Below, piece by piece: positions 18,457 to 28,800 of a stretch of DNA of 64,000 bases. Each line of letters begins with the position of its first letter. Positions within the stretch are counted from its first letter, which is position 1. A model generated the notes under the pieces. That model was not told where the DNA came from and ran no database searches. It worked only from the letters and a program-made list of their open reading frames with translations. The DNA lies in NCBI RefSeq assembly GCF_014524545.1, contig NZ_CP053557.1:1947501-2011500 (forward strand), given 5' to 3'. The DNA is from Exiguobacterium sp. Helios. Its GTDB lineage: Bacteria; Bacillota; Bacilli; Exiguobacteriales; Exiguobacteriaceae. The translations under genes were made by a program, and so were the position numbers.

Positions 18457-18658
18457 AATGCCACCTTCTCTTAACTAAGAATCGGATCGGAGAATAGTTC
18501 CGTTTCTATAGCGTACATCGCAATAACCACAAAAAATATTCGATAACGAATATTCTAAATCTGTTATACACAAGACTATTGATTTATGTTAGAGATTTGG
18601 AAATTTCAACAGCATCTCGATGTTTACAGTGTTTGGCTACAATTTTCATGTCTTTATA

Positions 18659-18693
18659 TAAAAAAACCAGTCTCCGCAAAAACGAGACTGGTT
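18659..18693 (-). terminator. terminator of the mannitol operon
   Basis: Stem ACCAGTCTC/GAGACTGGT and a T-run on the minus strand, 15 bp after the mtlD stop. Confidence 0.92.
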
Positions 18694-18707
18694 GAAAGTA
18701 AGCTCTA

Positions 18708-19853
18708 TCACGCAATCGAATCACTCATCGGATGCATCTGTTCGTATTGACTGACAATCAATTGACTGAGACGTTCTTCAGCCTCCAGACCAAGATAGGT
18801 CGTGACCGTCTGGCGAATCCCATGTTCTTCGATGAACGTGTTTAATTCAGAAGATTCTGAATCATTTGGATCGGAATAGGTTAAGGCGGCTGCAATCCCT
18901 AAGGCTAATCCATTCGCTTCGATTCCGCGATCCATTAATTCCCGGGCCGGTTTGACCAGGCGGTCGCGTGGTCCGAGTTTACGAATCGGCGAACGGGCGA
19001 CGCGGACGATTTCATCATGAATCCGCGGATTTTCAAATCGTTTAATATTTTTCTGGATGTACGCACTGTGATCTTTTGGATCAAAGCCGTATTTTTCAAG
19101 CAACAGCCAACCGGTCTCATACAAAGCGGTCTGGACACCGCGTCGGACACGGACGTCCTGCAGACTTTCAGCAATCGTCTCTTTTCCAAATAACGCACCG
19201 AGGTATGAGGCAATCGCGTGTCCGGTGTTAACGGTGAATAACTTTCGTTCGATGAATGGTGTAATGTCCGTGACGTACGTTACCCCTTCAAACGTCGGAT
19301 ACCCGTCCGGTAAGTCTTTCGTCTCAATGACCCATTCGAAAAACGGTTCGACTTCGACATATAGCGGATCTTCATGATGTTGTAATGGAACGATCCGGTC
19401 GACGGCGGCATTTGGAAAAAAGACGCCCGGCGGCATCGTATCCAGATGTTGCATCACTTCTTGCTGCAAGTGACTGGATCCCTCAATCATGTTTTCACAC
19501 GCGATGACATATACGTTTTTCATTGTCGTCCGCCGTTTGATTCCCTCTGCCAGTAACGGCGCGATTCTTGCGAGCAACGTTGGACCGACTGCCGTCGTCA
19601 CAACATCGGCTGTGGCGATTGCTTCCATCACCTGCTCGGCTTCGGTTTGACTATTCAAGGCAGTCACGTTGGATACCTCCTCTGCCGCCGCTTCTTCTGC
19701 CGCATAGCCAACCGTATATGCCCGGCGCGACTTCAATGCTTCGACGACTTCGGCGTTGACGTCAATGAAACAGACGTCATAACCGGATTTAACCAATTGT
19801 AAGCCGATGAATCCCCGACCGATGTTTCCTGCTCCAAAATGAACGGCTTTCAT
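18708..19853 (-). CDS. mtlD: mannitol-1-phosphate 5-dehydrogenase
   Basis: A 381-residue protein of normal MtlD length. The N-terminal NAD site reads HFGAGNIGRGFIGLQL. VNTGHAIASYLGALFGKETI and NIKRFENPRIHDEIVRVARSP hold the catalytic lysine/histidine region of polyol dehydrogenases. It oxidises mannitol-1-phosphate to fructose-6-phosphate with NAD+. GGAGGTGTAAGGC precedes the ATG, which lies 3 bp after mtlF, so the pair is translationally close. Confidence 0.96.
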   Translation of the reverse strand: MKAVHFGAGNIGRGFIGLQLVKSGYDVCFIDVNAEVVEALKSRRAYTVGYAAEEAAAEEVSNVTALNSQTEAEQVMEAIATADVVTTAVGPTLLARIAPLLAEGIKRRTTMKNVYVIACENMIEGSSHLQQEVMQHLDTMPPGVFFPNAAVDRIVPLQHHEDPLYVEVEPFFEWVIETKDLPDGYPTFEGVTYVTDITPFIERKLFTVNTGHAIASYLGALFGKETIAESLQDVRVRRGVQTALYETGWLLLEKYGFDPKDHSAYIQKNIKRFENPRIHDEIVRVARSPIRKLGPRDRLVKPARELMDRGIEANGLALGIAAALTYSDPNDSESSELNTFIEEHGIRQTVTTYLGLEAEERLSQLIVSQYEQMHPMSDSIA

Positions 19854-19856
19854 GCC

Positions 19857-20297
19857 TTACACCTCCACAGTTAACAATTGAATGATGTCTTCCGCCGTCT
19901 GCGCCTTAACCAACCGTTCGACATTCTCTTCGTCTGAACAGATGATGGCAATATGCGACAGCAGTTCCAAGTGTTCGTCGCCGATTCCCGCGATACCAAT
20001 AATCAGCTTCGCCTGTTCCGCTCCGAACGGGACACCGTTCGGAACTTGCAGAATCGATAATCCCGTTTTCAGGACTTCGCCTTTCGACTCTTCCGTACCA
20101 TGGGGAATCGCGACGTGGTTTCCGATATAGACCGTCGATAAGCGGTGACGGGTTTTCATCGATTCGATATAGTTCGGACGGACATACCCGTGATTAACAA
20201 GTAATTCTCCTGCTGCTTCAATCGCTTCCTCGTCTGAACTAAAGTGTTGATTCAGTAACACCATCTCTTTTTCTAATTTCATCGCTGTTGCCATCAT
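19857..20297 (-). CDS. mtlF: mannitol PTS EIIA component
   Basis: A 146-residue EIIA of the fructose/mannitol superfamily. The phospho-histidine lies in NHVAIPHGTEESK. It accepts phosphate from HPr and passes it to the EIIB domain of MtlA. It is a separate gene here, as in Bacillus subtilis. AGGAGTGAATGC precedes the ATG. It sits between mtlA (21 bp upstream) and mtlD (3 bp downstream). Confidence 0.95.
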   Translation of the reverse strand: MMATAMKLEKEMVLLNQHFSSDEEAIEAAGELLVNHGYVRPNYIESMKTRHRLSTVYIGNHVAIPHGTEESKGEVLKTGLSILQVPNGVPFGAEQAKLIIGIAGIGDEHLELLSHIAIICSDEENVERLVKAQTAEDIIQLLTVEV

Positions 20298-20318
20298 GCA
20301 TTCACTCCTGTCTATTTT

Positions 20319-21752
20319 TTAAGAAATTTTATTTCGTGCTGTTTCAATTTCATGAACCAGTTGATCATAGTATCCGGCATTCAAGAAGTTTTCGACGGAC
20401 CGGTGTTCGGCTTGCGGTACTTGTTCCTTCGCCCGTTGCGTCAAATCCTGGTGCGTAATGATGAACTCTGCGTCTTTCGGGAGTTGACTGATTGACGTGT
20501 TCGTCACTTTAATCGGCAATCCGGCTTTATTGATTTTGTTACGTAAGACGGATGCTCCCATCGCACTTGACCCCATTCCGGCATCGCAGGCAAAAATGAT
20601 ATGTTCGACTTCTGCTAACGAAGTTGCCGATTCAGCCGAGACGAGCGATGAAGCGATCGAATTTTTGCCTTTCATCGCGCTGACATTGGCCGTCGCTTCT
20701 TCAAGTGATGTTTCTTTTGCTTTACTCGTTTTGAGTAAGACCGCCGAGACGACGAACGTTACCGATGCGGAAATCAAGATGCCGGCAACGAGGCCAACGT
20801 ATGAACCGCGGGACGCCATCGCAAGGACAGCAATGATACTTCCGGGTGAAGCGGGTGCGACAAGACCGACATCAAATAAGACGAATGTCAGGATACCGCT
20901 CATTCCTCCGGCAATCATCGCGAGCAAGAGAACGGGTTTCATCAACACATACGGGAAGTAAATTTCATGAATCCCGCCGATAAATTGGATGAAGGCCGCC
21001 CCTGGAGCCGTCTTTTTCGCTGCGCCGGAACCGAAGATTGAATATGCGAGTAACAAACCGAGACCGGGACCCGGATTCGCTTCAAGTAAAAACAGAACTG
21101 ATTTTCCGGCTTCACTGACTTGATCCAAGCCGAGTGGACTTAAAATCCCGTGGTTAATCGCATTGTTGAGGAACAAAATTTTAGCCGGTTCGATGAACAG
21201 ACTGGCGAGCGGTAACAGGTGTGCACTAACAATTGCTCCGACTGCCGCTGCCATGATGTCATCCAGTCCTGTCATTAATGGACCAAACAGTTTAAATCCA
21301 CCGATCATCAGCAAACCGCCGATAATTCCGACTGAGAAGTTGTTGACGAGCATCTCAAGACCCGGTTTGACTTTTCCTTCAATCAATTGATCAAATTTCT
21401 TGATGGTGAATCCCCCGAGTGGTCCCATGACCATTGCGCCGAGGAACATCGGAATGTCTGTTCCGACGATAACCCCCATCGTCGCCAGTGCTCCGACGAC
21501 TCCTCCCCGGACATCATGCATGAGCTTCCCGCCGGTAAAACCAATCAGTAGCGGTAACAGATACGTGATCGTCGGACCGACTAATTCTGCCAGACTTTTA
21601 TTCGGTGCCCATCCGGTCGGAATGAATAACGCTGTAATGATCCCCCAGGCGATGAACGCACCGATGTTCGGCATGACCATTCCGCTGAGGAAACTTCCGA
21701 ACCGTTGAACCTGGACACGCAATCCGCGTTTTCCTGCTTGTGTTGTTGTCAT
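20319..21752 (-). CDS. mtlA: mannitol PTS EIICB component
   Basis: From the ATG at 21752 (GGAGGGTACACCA upstream) the protein has 477 residues; an upstream frame extension is rejected. Residues 1-345 form the membrane EIIC domain, including NNAINHGILSPLG and the conserved GGIHEIYFPYVLM with its substrate-site glutamate. The EIIB domain carries the phosphocysteine at about residue 389 in FACDAGMGSSAMGASV. It imports and phosphorylates mannitol. The EIIA domain is the separate mtlF product. A promoter with an embedded cre box lies upstream. Confidence 0.96.
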   Translation of the reverse strand: MTTTQAGKRGLRVQVQRFGSFLSGMVMPNIGAFIAWGIITALFIPTGWAPNKSLAELVGPTITYLLPLLIGFTGGKLMHDVRGGVVGALATMGVIVGTDIPMFLGAMVMGPLGGFTIKKFDQLIEGKVKPGLEMLVNNFSVGIIGGLLMIGGFKLFGPLMTGLDDIMAAAVGAIVSAHLLPLASLFIEPAKILFLNNAINHGILSPLGLDQVSEAGKSVLFLLEANPGPGLGLLLAYSIFGSGAAKKTAPGAAFIQFIGGIHEIYFPYVLMKPVLLLAMIAGGMSGILTFVLFDVGLVAPASPGSIIAVLAMASRGSYVGLVAGILISASVTFVVSAVLLKTSKAKETSLEEATANVSAMKGKNSIASSLVSAESATSLAEVEHIIFACDAGMGSSAMGASVLRNKINKAGLPIKVTNTSISQLPKDAEFIITHQDLTQRAKEQVPQAEHRSVENFLNAGYYDQLVHEIETARNKIS

Positions 21753-21806
21753 TGGTGTACCCTCCATTTCATTTGCATCGTATGATAAGTGCTTTGCTAT
21801 GCCCTT

Positions 21807-21836
21807 ATTGTATGCGCTCTGGAAACGCTTACTCAA
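21807..21836 (-). promoter_or_regulatory. mtlA promoter
   Basis: TTGAGT and TACAAT on the minus strand with an 18 bp spacer, about 55 bp before the mtlA start. The spacer holds a cre-like site. Confidence 0.65.
21820..21833 (+). promoter_or_regulatory. cre-like box inside the mtlA promoter
   Basis: TGGAAACGCTTACT has 12 of 14 positions of the cre consensus TGWNANCGNTNWCA. It lies between the -35 and -10 boxes, so CcpA bound here would block RNA polymerase. Confidence 0.55.
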
Positions 21837-21876
21837 TCTTTCCTAGTTCACGTTTTGGCAACCTTCTTGGACAAGA

Positions 21877-21911
21877 CTAAAAGAACCATCCGCATCAACG
21901 AATGGTTCTCC
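21877..21911 (-). terminator. terminator of mtlR
   Basis: Stem AGAACCAT/ATGGTTCT, then TTTTAGT on the minus strand, shortly after the mtlR stop. It separates mtlR from mtlA transcription. Confidence 0.75.
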
Positions 21912-21921
21912 TGATTTGCCG

Positions 21922-23958
21922 TCACAATGAAAAATCAAGCGGTTGCTCGACCGTCTGCAGTTCCCGTTCAATGACTTTTCGGAACGTCCGGTTCAAGATC
22001 TGCCGAAGCTGATGGACATCTCCGTATTCAAACTGATGGGTTTGCACATCATTTTCGATGATGGCACCACTAATCGAACTGAGCAGTTGCAACAGCTGAT
22101 CCGTCGCTTCTTCCGGTGCAGCCAGAACTAAAATCCGTTCGACCGGTTGAATCGCTTGATCCATCCCGAGCAGCTCAATCGGTTGTTCGAGCTCATAGAT
22201 GAAAAATCCCCCCCGGTGAATCGAATCGTCGCGACCGTGAAACAATGCCAGGCGTGTACCAGGAATCCCGAGTCCGGACATCTCGTGCCGGCGTAACAAC
22301 TGCGTTGACAACTGAACGGCCGATGAAGTGACATTTTTATCGACCAGTCCGTTGCTGATTTCAAGAAGGATTTCTTCCAATCCTTCCGTTTGTGCGGAAA
22401 TCGTTTCGATGGAAAAGGCGTCACTTAATTGACGGGCCGTCTTAACCAATTCTTCCAATCTGGATAAATCCAGCCAGCCGGATGATTCCTGTCGAGGAGC
22501 GGCTTGGAAGGATTTAGGTAAGGAAACGAGCAACTTCCGGATTCGTTCAACCTCTTCTTTGGGCAATAACGGGTTGACGAGCAGATGAGGTTGACTGATA
22601 TCCGGTAACGGCACCGTCGATAACACAAAGTCATAATCCTTCAACTGTAGACGTCCGATGCCAAAGAGCGACGAACTTTCGACCTGCTCCAATTCCGTAA
22701 ATTCCTGTCGCAACCGGTTCATCAATAATTTGGATGATCCCAGTCCCGCCGAACAGACGACCAGAACACGGTACGGGATTTTCGGCAATGGTTTACTCAA
22801 AACGGCACCAAAGTGCATCACCCAAAATGCCAAATCATAATCTGCAAACGTTTGATCGTTGAAGACGAATTCAGCTGCTTGTTTGACGGCATCAAACAGA
22901 CGCGGATACTCCCGTTCAATTTGTTTGATGACATAGGACGGATTGACGATGTTTTGTTTCGTGTATGACATGATGTGGCTGACTAGACCGTGTTCGAGTG
23001 CCCGGTCTTCCATAAAAGCTTCCCCGTACAATAAGGAGACTTGTTCGATGAGTCGTTTAACACGCAGTCGAATGACCAATTCTTCACCGGTCTCCAGCTG
23101 ATCTTGTTGGAAATTCCGTAATTCCTCAGAAATCCATTGCCGCTCGGCAATCGATAAAGGATACGGCAACCGTTGCTGCAGCGTATCGACGTGATGCAGC
23201 ACTTCGAGCGGATACGCTTTCAGTTCGTAGACCATCGGGAACCGGTCCATCCGGATTGCTTGTACCGCTAAACTCAGTGCCGCCCGCATCAGGAGACGGT
23301 CACTGATATCCTGTTGTTTCGTCAAAGGAACGATGACGGCATACGATTGGTTAATTGCTTCAATCCACTCCCTCTGGTGGATTTGAAGTAAATGAGGCAG
23401 TTGATCGACGTGCCCCTGAAGAAATCGGTAAAAGGACAAGACATCCCATTGGGTGAAAATCAAGGATACCAGCAAGCGGCGTTTGTCGATTTCTTCACCG
23501 ATGACTTCCGCCCCTAATCCTTTTTTACGTTTTAACTCCAGCGCATACTGACAAAACCATTCATCAACCTGTTCTAAATCTTGACTGATCGTACTTGGCG
23601 CGATGTACATGGCATGTGCCAAAGCCTGCAGTTTGATCATTCCTTCTTCTTGTAAGAGCCGATACGCAAGCTCGACTTGCCGATCTTCCGCCGATGGTAA
23701 CTGCCGATGCGATAACAACAATGCTTCACGGAGTTCCCGTTTGTGTCCCTCATCGCCACTCAACTGTAAGCCCCTTCCCCGGATATAACTCATTTCTAAC
23801 TGAAACGGCGCTACCGTTTGTCCAAGCCGCTCGCGTTCCCGTTGAATCGTCCGCTCCGAAGTTTCGAGTGCTTCTGCGATTTCCTGAATCTGAACCGGTT
23901 CTGATTTCGTCAGTAAATAAAATAGGATTTCCCGCTCGCGGGCCGTAAAATCAATCAC
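21922..23958 (-). CDS. mtlR: mannitol operon activator, PRD regulator
   Basis: A 678-residue activator with the MtlR domain order. Two helix-turn-helix segments occupy roughly 1-60 and 105-130. PRD1 is about 190-290; PRD2 about 300-390, with candidate phospho-histidines 323 and 382. An EIIB-Gat-like domain has Cys402 in VVCSAGLGSSK. A C-terminal EIIA-like domain has His574 in ALFHGRDD. In Bacillus these sites let HPr and the mannitol EII proteins tune activation of mtlA. The start overlaps the free EIIB gene by 8 bp, which implies coupled expression. Confidence 0.93.
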   Translation of the reverse strand: MIDFTAREREILFYLLTKSEPVQIQEIAEALETSERTIQRERERLGQTVAPFQLEMSYIRGRGLQLSGDEGHKRELREALLLSHRQLPSAEDRQVELAYRLLQEEGMIKLQALAHAMYIAPSTISQDLEQVDEWFCQYALELKRKKGLGAEVIGEEIDKRRLLVSLIFTQWDVLSFYRFLQGHVDQLPHLLQIHQREWIEAINQSYAVIVPLTKQQDISDRLLMRAALSLAVQAIRMDRFPMVYELKAYPLEVLHHVDTLQQRLPYPLSIAERQWISEELRNFQQDQLETGEELVIRLRVKRLIEQVSLLYGEAFMEDRALEHGLVSHIMSYTKQNIVNPSYVIKQIEREYPRLFDAVKQAAEFVFNDQTFADYDLAFWVMHFGAVLSKPLPKIPYRVLVVCSAGLGSSKLLMNRLRQEFTELEQVESSSLFGIGRLQLKDYDFVLSTVPLPDISQPHLLVNPLLPKEEVERIRKLLVSLPKSFQAAPRQESSGWLDLSRLEELVKTARQLSDAFSIETISAQTEGLEEILLEISNGLVDKNVTSSAVQLSTQLLRRHEMSGLGIPGTRLALFHGRDDSIHRGGFFIYELEQPIELLGMDQAIQPVERILVLAAPEEATDQLLQLLSSISGAIIENDVQTHQFEYGDVHQLRQILNRTFRKVIERELQTVEQPLDFSL

Positions 23959-24241
23959 GTTGCATCAACTCGTTTCTAATGGTCTCAATTAAATCATCAT
24001 AGGACGCCGCTGCCAACAGATGATCGACGGCAAATACCTTGCACGTGGAATCGACCGGTAAATCGGATACGATTTTCCGGGGACCGATTAGAAATGTGGT
24101 CTCTGTCGGGATTTCTTTCGCCCGGCATGTCTCGACTGTTACGTGAAGATGCTCTTTTTGTAATCGATTCCGCAACACTTTGGCTCCCATGACACTGCTG
24201 ACCAGTCCTGAGTCGCAGACAAAGATAATAGTAATGGCCAT
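23951..24241 (-). CDS. free-standing EIIB-Mtl-like domain
   Basis: From the ATG at 24241 (AGAAGGAG upstream; a GTG at 24250 touches that site) the protein has 96 residues. Its start, IIFVCDSGLVSSVMGAKVLRN, clearly parallels the EIIB domain of MtlA in this locus (FACDAGMGSSAMGASVLRN). The phosphocysteine is kept, but the P-loop glycine after DAGM is replaced by V. No EIIC accompanies it. It overlaps mtlR by 8 bp. It may be a soluble regulatory partner of MtlR or a spare phosphocarrier; both are inferences. Confidence 0.85.
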   Translation of the reverse strand: MAITIIFVCDSGLVSSVMGAKVLRNRLQKEHLHVTVETCRAKEIPTETTFLIGPRKIVSDLPVDSTCKVFAVDHLLAAASYDDLIETIRNELMQRD

Positions 24242-24270
24242 CCTAATCACTCCTTCTCTTTCATCCTAGC

Positions 24271-24284
24271 TGAAAGCGCTTCGA
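24271..24284 (+). promoter_or_regulatory. cre-like box before the EIIB-mtlR genes
   Basis: TGAAAGCGCTTCGA matches 12 of 14 positions of the cre consensus, 30 bp before the EIIB start. Confidence 0.5.
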
Positions 24285-24351
24285 AATGGGTACAAGATAA
24301 ACAGGATTATCAATTTTCTTTTTTTAACATTGTCCAACATTCATGACAAAC

Positions 24352-24397
24352 CAAAAAACGTTCGAATCTCCTGCCTGAGGAGTCTCGAACGTTTTTT
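24352..24397. terminator. terminator after gltB
   Basis: Stem AACGTTCGA/TCGAACGTT with inner pairs CTCCT/AGGAG, and T-runs on both strands. It lies 15 bp after the gltB stop. Confidence 0.9.
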
Positions 24398-24411
24398 GAT
24401 TTCACTACTGA

Positions 24412-25881
24412 TCAACCGGTTTGCTGGTGCAAGCTCAGGAGGTGTTGCTCAACTTTTTCAGCAACTTCCCGTCCTTCCCGGATCGCCCAAACAATCAATG
24501 ACTGACCGCGCCGGGCATCGCCGGCGGCAAATACACCCGGTCGGCCGGTCGCGTACGACCGCGTTTTAATCTTCCCGTTTTGTGTCTCAACCGGTAGATG
24601 ACGTAGAACATCCTGCTCGACACCGCTGAACCCGATTGCAATCAACATCGTATCGACCGGATAATATTTTTCGGTGCCCAGAAGCTTCTGAAACTCAACC
24701 CGTCCATCGCCATGGCGGATTTTTTCATTATGAATCGTCCAGACGCCGGTTAATCGTCCGGCTTCATCCGTCGTGTAACGCTCAATCGTAATCAAGTATT
24801 CTCGTGGATCACGACCAAATTGAACGAGGGCTTCCTCATAACCATAATCGAGGCTGTACAGGTTCGGTGTATCCGGCCACATGTTGTCCGGTGTGCGTTC
24901 CGAACCCGGCATCTCGTGTTTCCCGAACTGGACGACGGAGCGGCATCCTTGCCGCAGTGCCGTCGCTACACAGTCTGCTCCCGTGTCACCGCCTCCGATG
25001 ACGAGGACATCTTTCCCCCGTGTATCATGCAGGTCGATTAACGCTTGTCCTGTCAAAAGTTTCCGCGTCACGCTTGTCAAATATTCCATCGCGTATCCGA
25101 CGCCACTACTCGGAGCGTCCGGTATTTTTCTTGGTTCAGTTGCGCCGACACAAAGGATGACGGCATCGTAATCGGCTTCTAGTTGATCCAGTGATAGATC
25201 AAGACCGATCGTGACACCGGTTTTGAACGTGATACCTTCCGTCTCAAGCAAGCGGACACGACGGGCAACGATGTCTTTCGAAAGTTTCATCGCCGGAATC
25301 CCGTATGTCAATAATCCACCAATTTGGTCTTCCCGTTCAAACACCGTCACTTGATGCCCCGCTTGGTTCAATTGATCGGCTGCCGCTAAGCCGGCCGGCC
25401 CTGAACCGACAATTGCAATTCGGTGTTGACTTCTGACCGACGGAATACGCGGTTGGACCCATCCTTTTTCAAAACCGATATCGATGATGGTCCGTTCGAT
25501 CTGTTTGATCGTGACAGCAGGTTCGTTGATCGAGAGGGTGCACGATCCTTCACACGGCGCGGGACAGACACGGCCTGTGAATTCCGGGAAGTTATTTGTC
25601 TCTTGGAGCCGCTGCAGGGCTTCGTGGAAATTTCCCTGTTCGACCAGCACGTTCCATTCCGGAATCAAATTGTAGACCGGACACCCGATTTTGACTTGTC
25701 CATACGTCTCACCGACATGGCAAAACGGTGTCCCGCAATCCATGCAACGGCTGGCCTGCTCCGACGCTTCCGATTCAGAAAAACGTTCTTTGTACTCATT
25801 AAAATCGCCAACTCTTTCCCTGCTGTCACGTTCCTTGCCTGCCTGGCGAGGAACGTTCATAAATTGATCCCGTCTCTTCAT
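24412..25881 (-). CDS. gltB: glutamate synthase small subunit
   Basis: A 489-residue NADPH-GOGAT small subunit (GltD in E. coli naming). The N-terminal Fe-S cysteines are in CMDCGTPFCH, GCPVYNLIPEW and GRVCPAPCEGSC. The FAD fold has VGSGPAGLAAADQL and the NADPH fold VIGGGDTGADCVATALRQG. It passes electrons from NADPH to the large subunit. The start overlaps the gltA stop as ATGA, with CAGGAGGGG upstream. Confidence 0.96.
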   Translation of the reverse strand: MKRRDQFMNVPRQAGKERDSRERVGDFNEYKERFSESEASEQASRCMDCGTPFCHVGETYGQVKIGCPVYNLIPEWNVLVEQGNFHEALQRLQETNNFPEFTGRVCPAPCEGSCTLSINEPAVTIKQIERTIIDIGFEKGWVQPRIPSVRSQHRIAIVGSGPAGLAAADQLNQAGHQVTVFEREDQIGGLLTYGIPAMKLSKDIVARRVRLLETEGITFKTGVTIGLDLSLDQLEADYDAVILCVGATEPRKIPDAPSSGVGYAMEYLTSVTRKLLTGQALIDLHDTRGKDVLVIGGGDTGADCVATALRQGCRSVVQFGKHEMPGSERTPDNMWPDTPNLYSLDYGYEEALVQFGRDPREYLITIERYTTDEAGRLTGVWTIHNEKIRHGDGRVEFQKLLGTEKYYPVDTMLIAIGFSGVEQDVLRHLPVETQNGKIKTRSYATGRPGVFAAGDARRGQSLIVWAIREGREVAEKVEQHLLSLHQQTG

Positions 25882-28800
25882 TTTTCCCCTCCTGTTCCGC
25901 GTCCGATATGCGTCTCAAATGCCAGCAACATCGCTTCTTCTGTATTGTGTCCCTGTTGCGCGTAGCCTGCCATCAGAGTCGTCACAGCTTGGTAGGTCGT
26001 CGGGATGACACGGATGAATGAGCTGAGGACATGATCCCAGTTTGCCAGGATGGCATGACCTTGTTCACTGTTCGTCCGCGCAACATGCCGCTCGATAAAC
26101 GATTTTAAGCGTGTTGCTTCTTCCGGGTCAGAAACAGCTCCCGTTACGACGAGTTCCCGATTGATCCGGGCCTCAAAACGTGTAACATCTTTTGGCAAGA
26201 CGTACGCGACGCCACCCGACATTCCGGCCGCGAAGTTCAGTCCGACATCACCCAAGATGACGACACTTCCGCCCGTCATATATTCGAGACCATGATTTCC
26301 GATCCCTTCAACGACCGCGGTTGCTCCGCTGTTCCGGACAGCAAATCGTTCCCCCGCTTGACCATTGACGTAAAGTTCGCCGCTTGTCGCTCCGTACAGT
26401 GCGACATTTCCGATGATGACCTGATCAGAAGAGACAAAACTGGATTTTGCCTGCGGACGAACGGCGATGACACCCCCTGATAATCCCTTGCCGACGTAGT
26501 CGTTGGCATCTCCTGACACATTCAATGTCATGCCGCGTGGAATATACGCCCCAAGACTTTGACCGGCTGAACCTGTCAGATTCAGCGTTAACCGATCCGT
26601 CGGAAGCCCCATTGCGCCGTAGAGCCGTGTCAAACGTGATCCGGTATTCGTTCCGATTGCCCGGTCTATATTGGTGATCGGGAAGGCAAAGGTTTGTTGT
26701 TCCGTAAAGGATTCATCCGTGATGACAGTTTCCAGTTCCCGTCCGTCAAATGAAGCCGAGACGTAATGCTGTTGATACTGCCGGTTCTCTGCCGAATAAC
26801 CCGGCATGACGAACAGTCGGGATAAATCGAGACTGGAAGCTTTCCAGTGCGTCTTCATCCGGTTGGACGTTTCTAACAGATCGGTCCGACCGACTAAATC
26901 GGCTAAACGTCTCACACCGAGTTGTGCTAAATATTCACGGACTTCTTCGGCGACAAATTCCATGAAATGGACGACATAATCCGCCGATCCTGTAAATTTC
27001 TCACGTAATTTCGGATCTTGTGTCGCGACACCAACCGGACACGTATCGAGGTGGCAGGCCCGCATCATGATACAGCCGACGGCAATTAACGGTGCCGTTG
27101 CAAACCCGTATTCATTGGCTCCGAGCATCGCAGCGATGATGACATCGCGTCCCGTCAATAACTTTCCATCCGTTTCCAAAACGACCCGGTCCCGTAATCC
27201 GTTTAATGCAAGTGTCTGATGGGTTTCGGCCAAGCCCAGTTCCCACGGTAATCCCGTATGTTGAATGCTGGTCTTCGGTGAAGCACCGGTCCCTCCGTCA
27301 TGACCGCTGATGACAATGACATCGGCCAATCCTTTGGCGACGCCGGCAGCAATCGTTCCGACACCGCCTTTGGCGACTAGCTTAACACTGATCCGCGCCT
27401 GATCATTCGCTCGTTTCAAGTCGTGAATCAACTGCGCCAAATCTTCAATCGAATAAATATCATGGTGGGGTGGAGGTGAAATCAATCCGACACCGGGTGT
27501 CGAGGCCCGGACACGGGCAATCCACGGGTAAACTTTTTCTCCCGGCAGCTGCCCGCCTTCTCCCGGCTTTGCTCCTTGTGCGACCTTGATTTGCAGTTCG
27601 TCGGCATGGACGAGGTAATCGCTCGTGACACCGAATCGACCAGATGCAATCTGTTTGATCCGGCTCATCCGGGAATCACCGTTTTCATCCAAATGATACC
27701 GTTCCTCTTCCTCACCGCCTTCACCGCTGTTACTTTTCCCGCCGAGCCGGTTCATCGCAATCGCTAACGTCTCGTGTGCCTCTTTGGACAGCGAACCGTA
27801 AGACATGGCTCCCGTCTTGAAATACTTGACGATTTCGCTGACCGGTTCAACTTCTTCAAGCGGAATCGGAGTCGTTTCCCGGAAAGACATGAGGTGACGC
27901 AAAAACGTCGCCGGTTCTTCCTGGATCCGGGAAGAATAGGTTTTGAACAAGTCATACCGACCGGTTCGGCAAGCATGTTGCAGTAAATGAATCGTTGCCG
28001 GGTTGAACGCATGATGTTCTCCGTCGTGCCGATAGCGGAAGACACTGCCTGACTCAAGGTGTGTCCGTCTGATTCCTTCTTCATGTTGACGAAGAGCTTC
28101 CTGTTCAATCAGTGACAAGTTCAAACCGTCGAGTTGCGAGACAGTTCCTGTGAAGTAACGGTCGATGACCTCTTCGGCAATCCCGACAGCCTCAAAAATT
28201 TGAGCCCCCCGGTAACTGAAGACCGTCGAAATGCCCATCTTCGACATGACTTTGACCACACCCTCTGTCACTGCGGACCGGTATCGCTCCGCATAGTCAG
28301 GCATCGTTTCGACAACGGCATCTTGTAACGTCGCATAGACAAGGTAAGGATGAATGGCATCGGCTCCGTATCCGAGCAAGGCGGCAAAATGATGGACTTC
28401 CCGGATTTCACCACCTTCGATGATTAAACTGACTTTCGTCCGCAGACCTTCCCGTATCAAATGATGATGGACAGCACTTGTGACAAGCAGGATCGGCATC
28501 GGGACAGCACCCGGCCGGACATTCTGGTCGGAAAGAATCAACAGTTCACAGCCCCCTCGGACGGCATGGACAGCTTGCTCGAGTAACGCTTCGAGTGTTT
28601 CCTCAAGCGGACCGTCAAATACGGTCGAAAGCGTCTTGTGAACGAGTTTCGTCTGCTTTAAGGCCGCAGCTTCCGATGGCGTGAGAACCGGGGATGTGAG
28701 ACGAATCCGACGGCAATTCTGCCGGTTCGGCGTCAACAGTTCCCCTTGCTGACCGAGCCAGGTCATCGTCGACGTAACGATTTGTTCCCGCAACGCATCG

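Noticed and set aside
25423-25965. 180-residue open frame opposite gltB
   Set aside because: gltB and gltA are unambiguous on the minus strand, and no ribosome site or domain supports the antisense frame.
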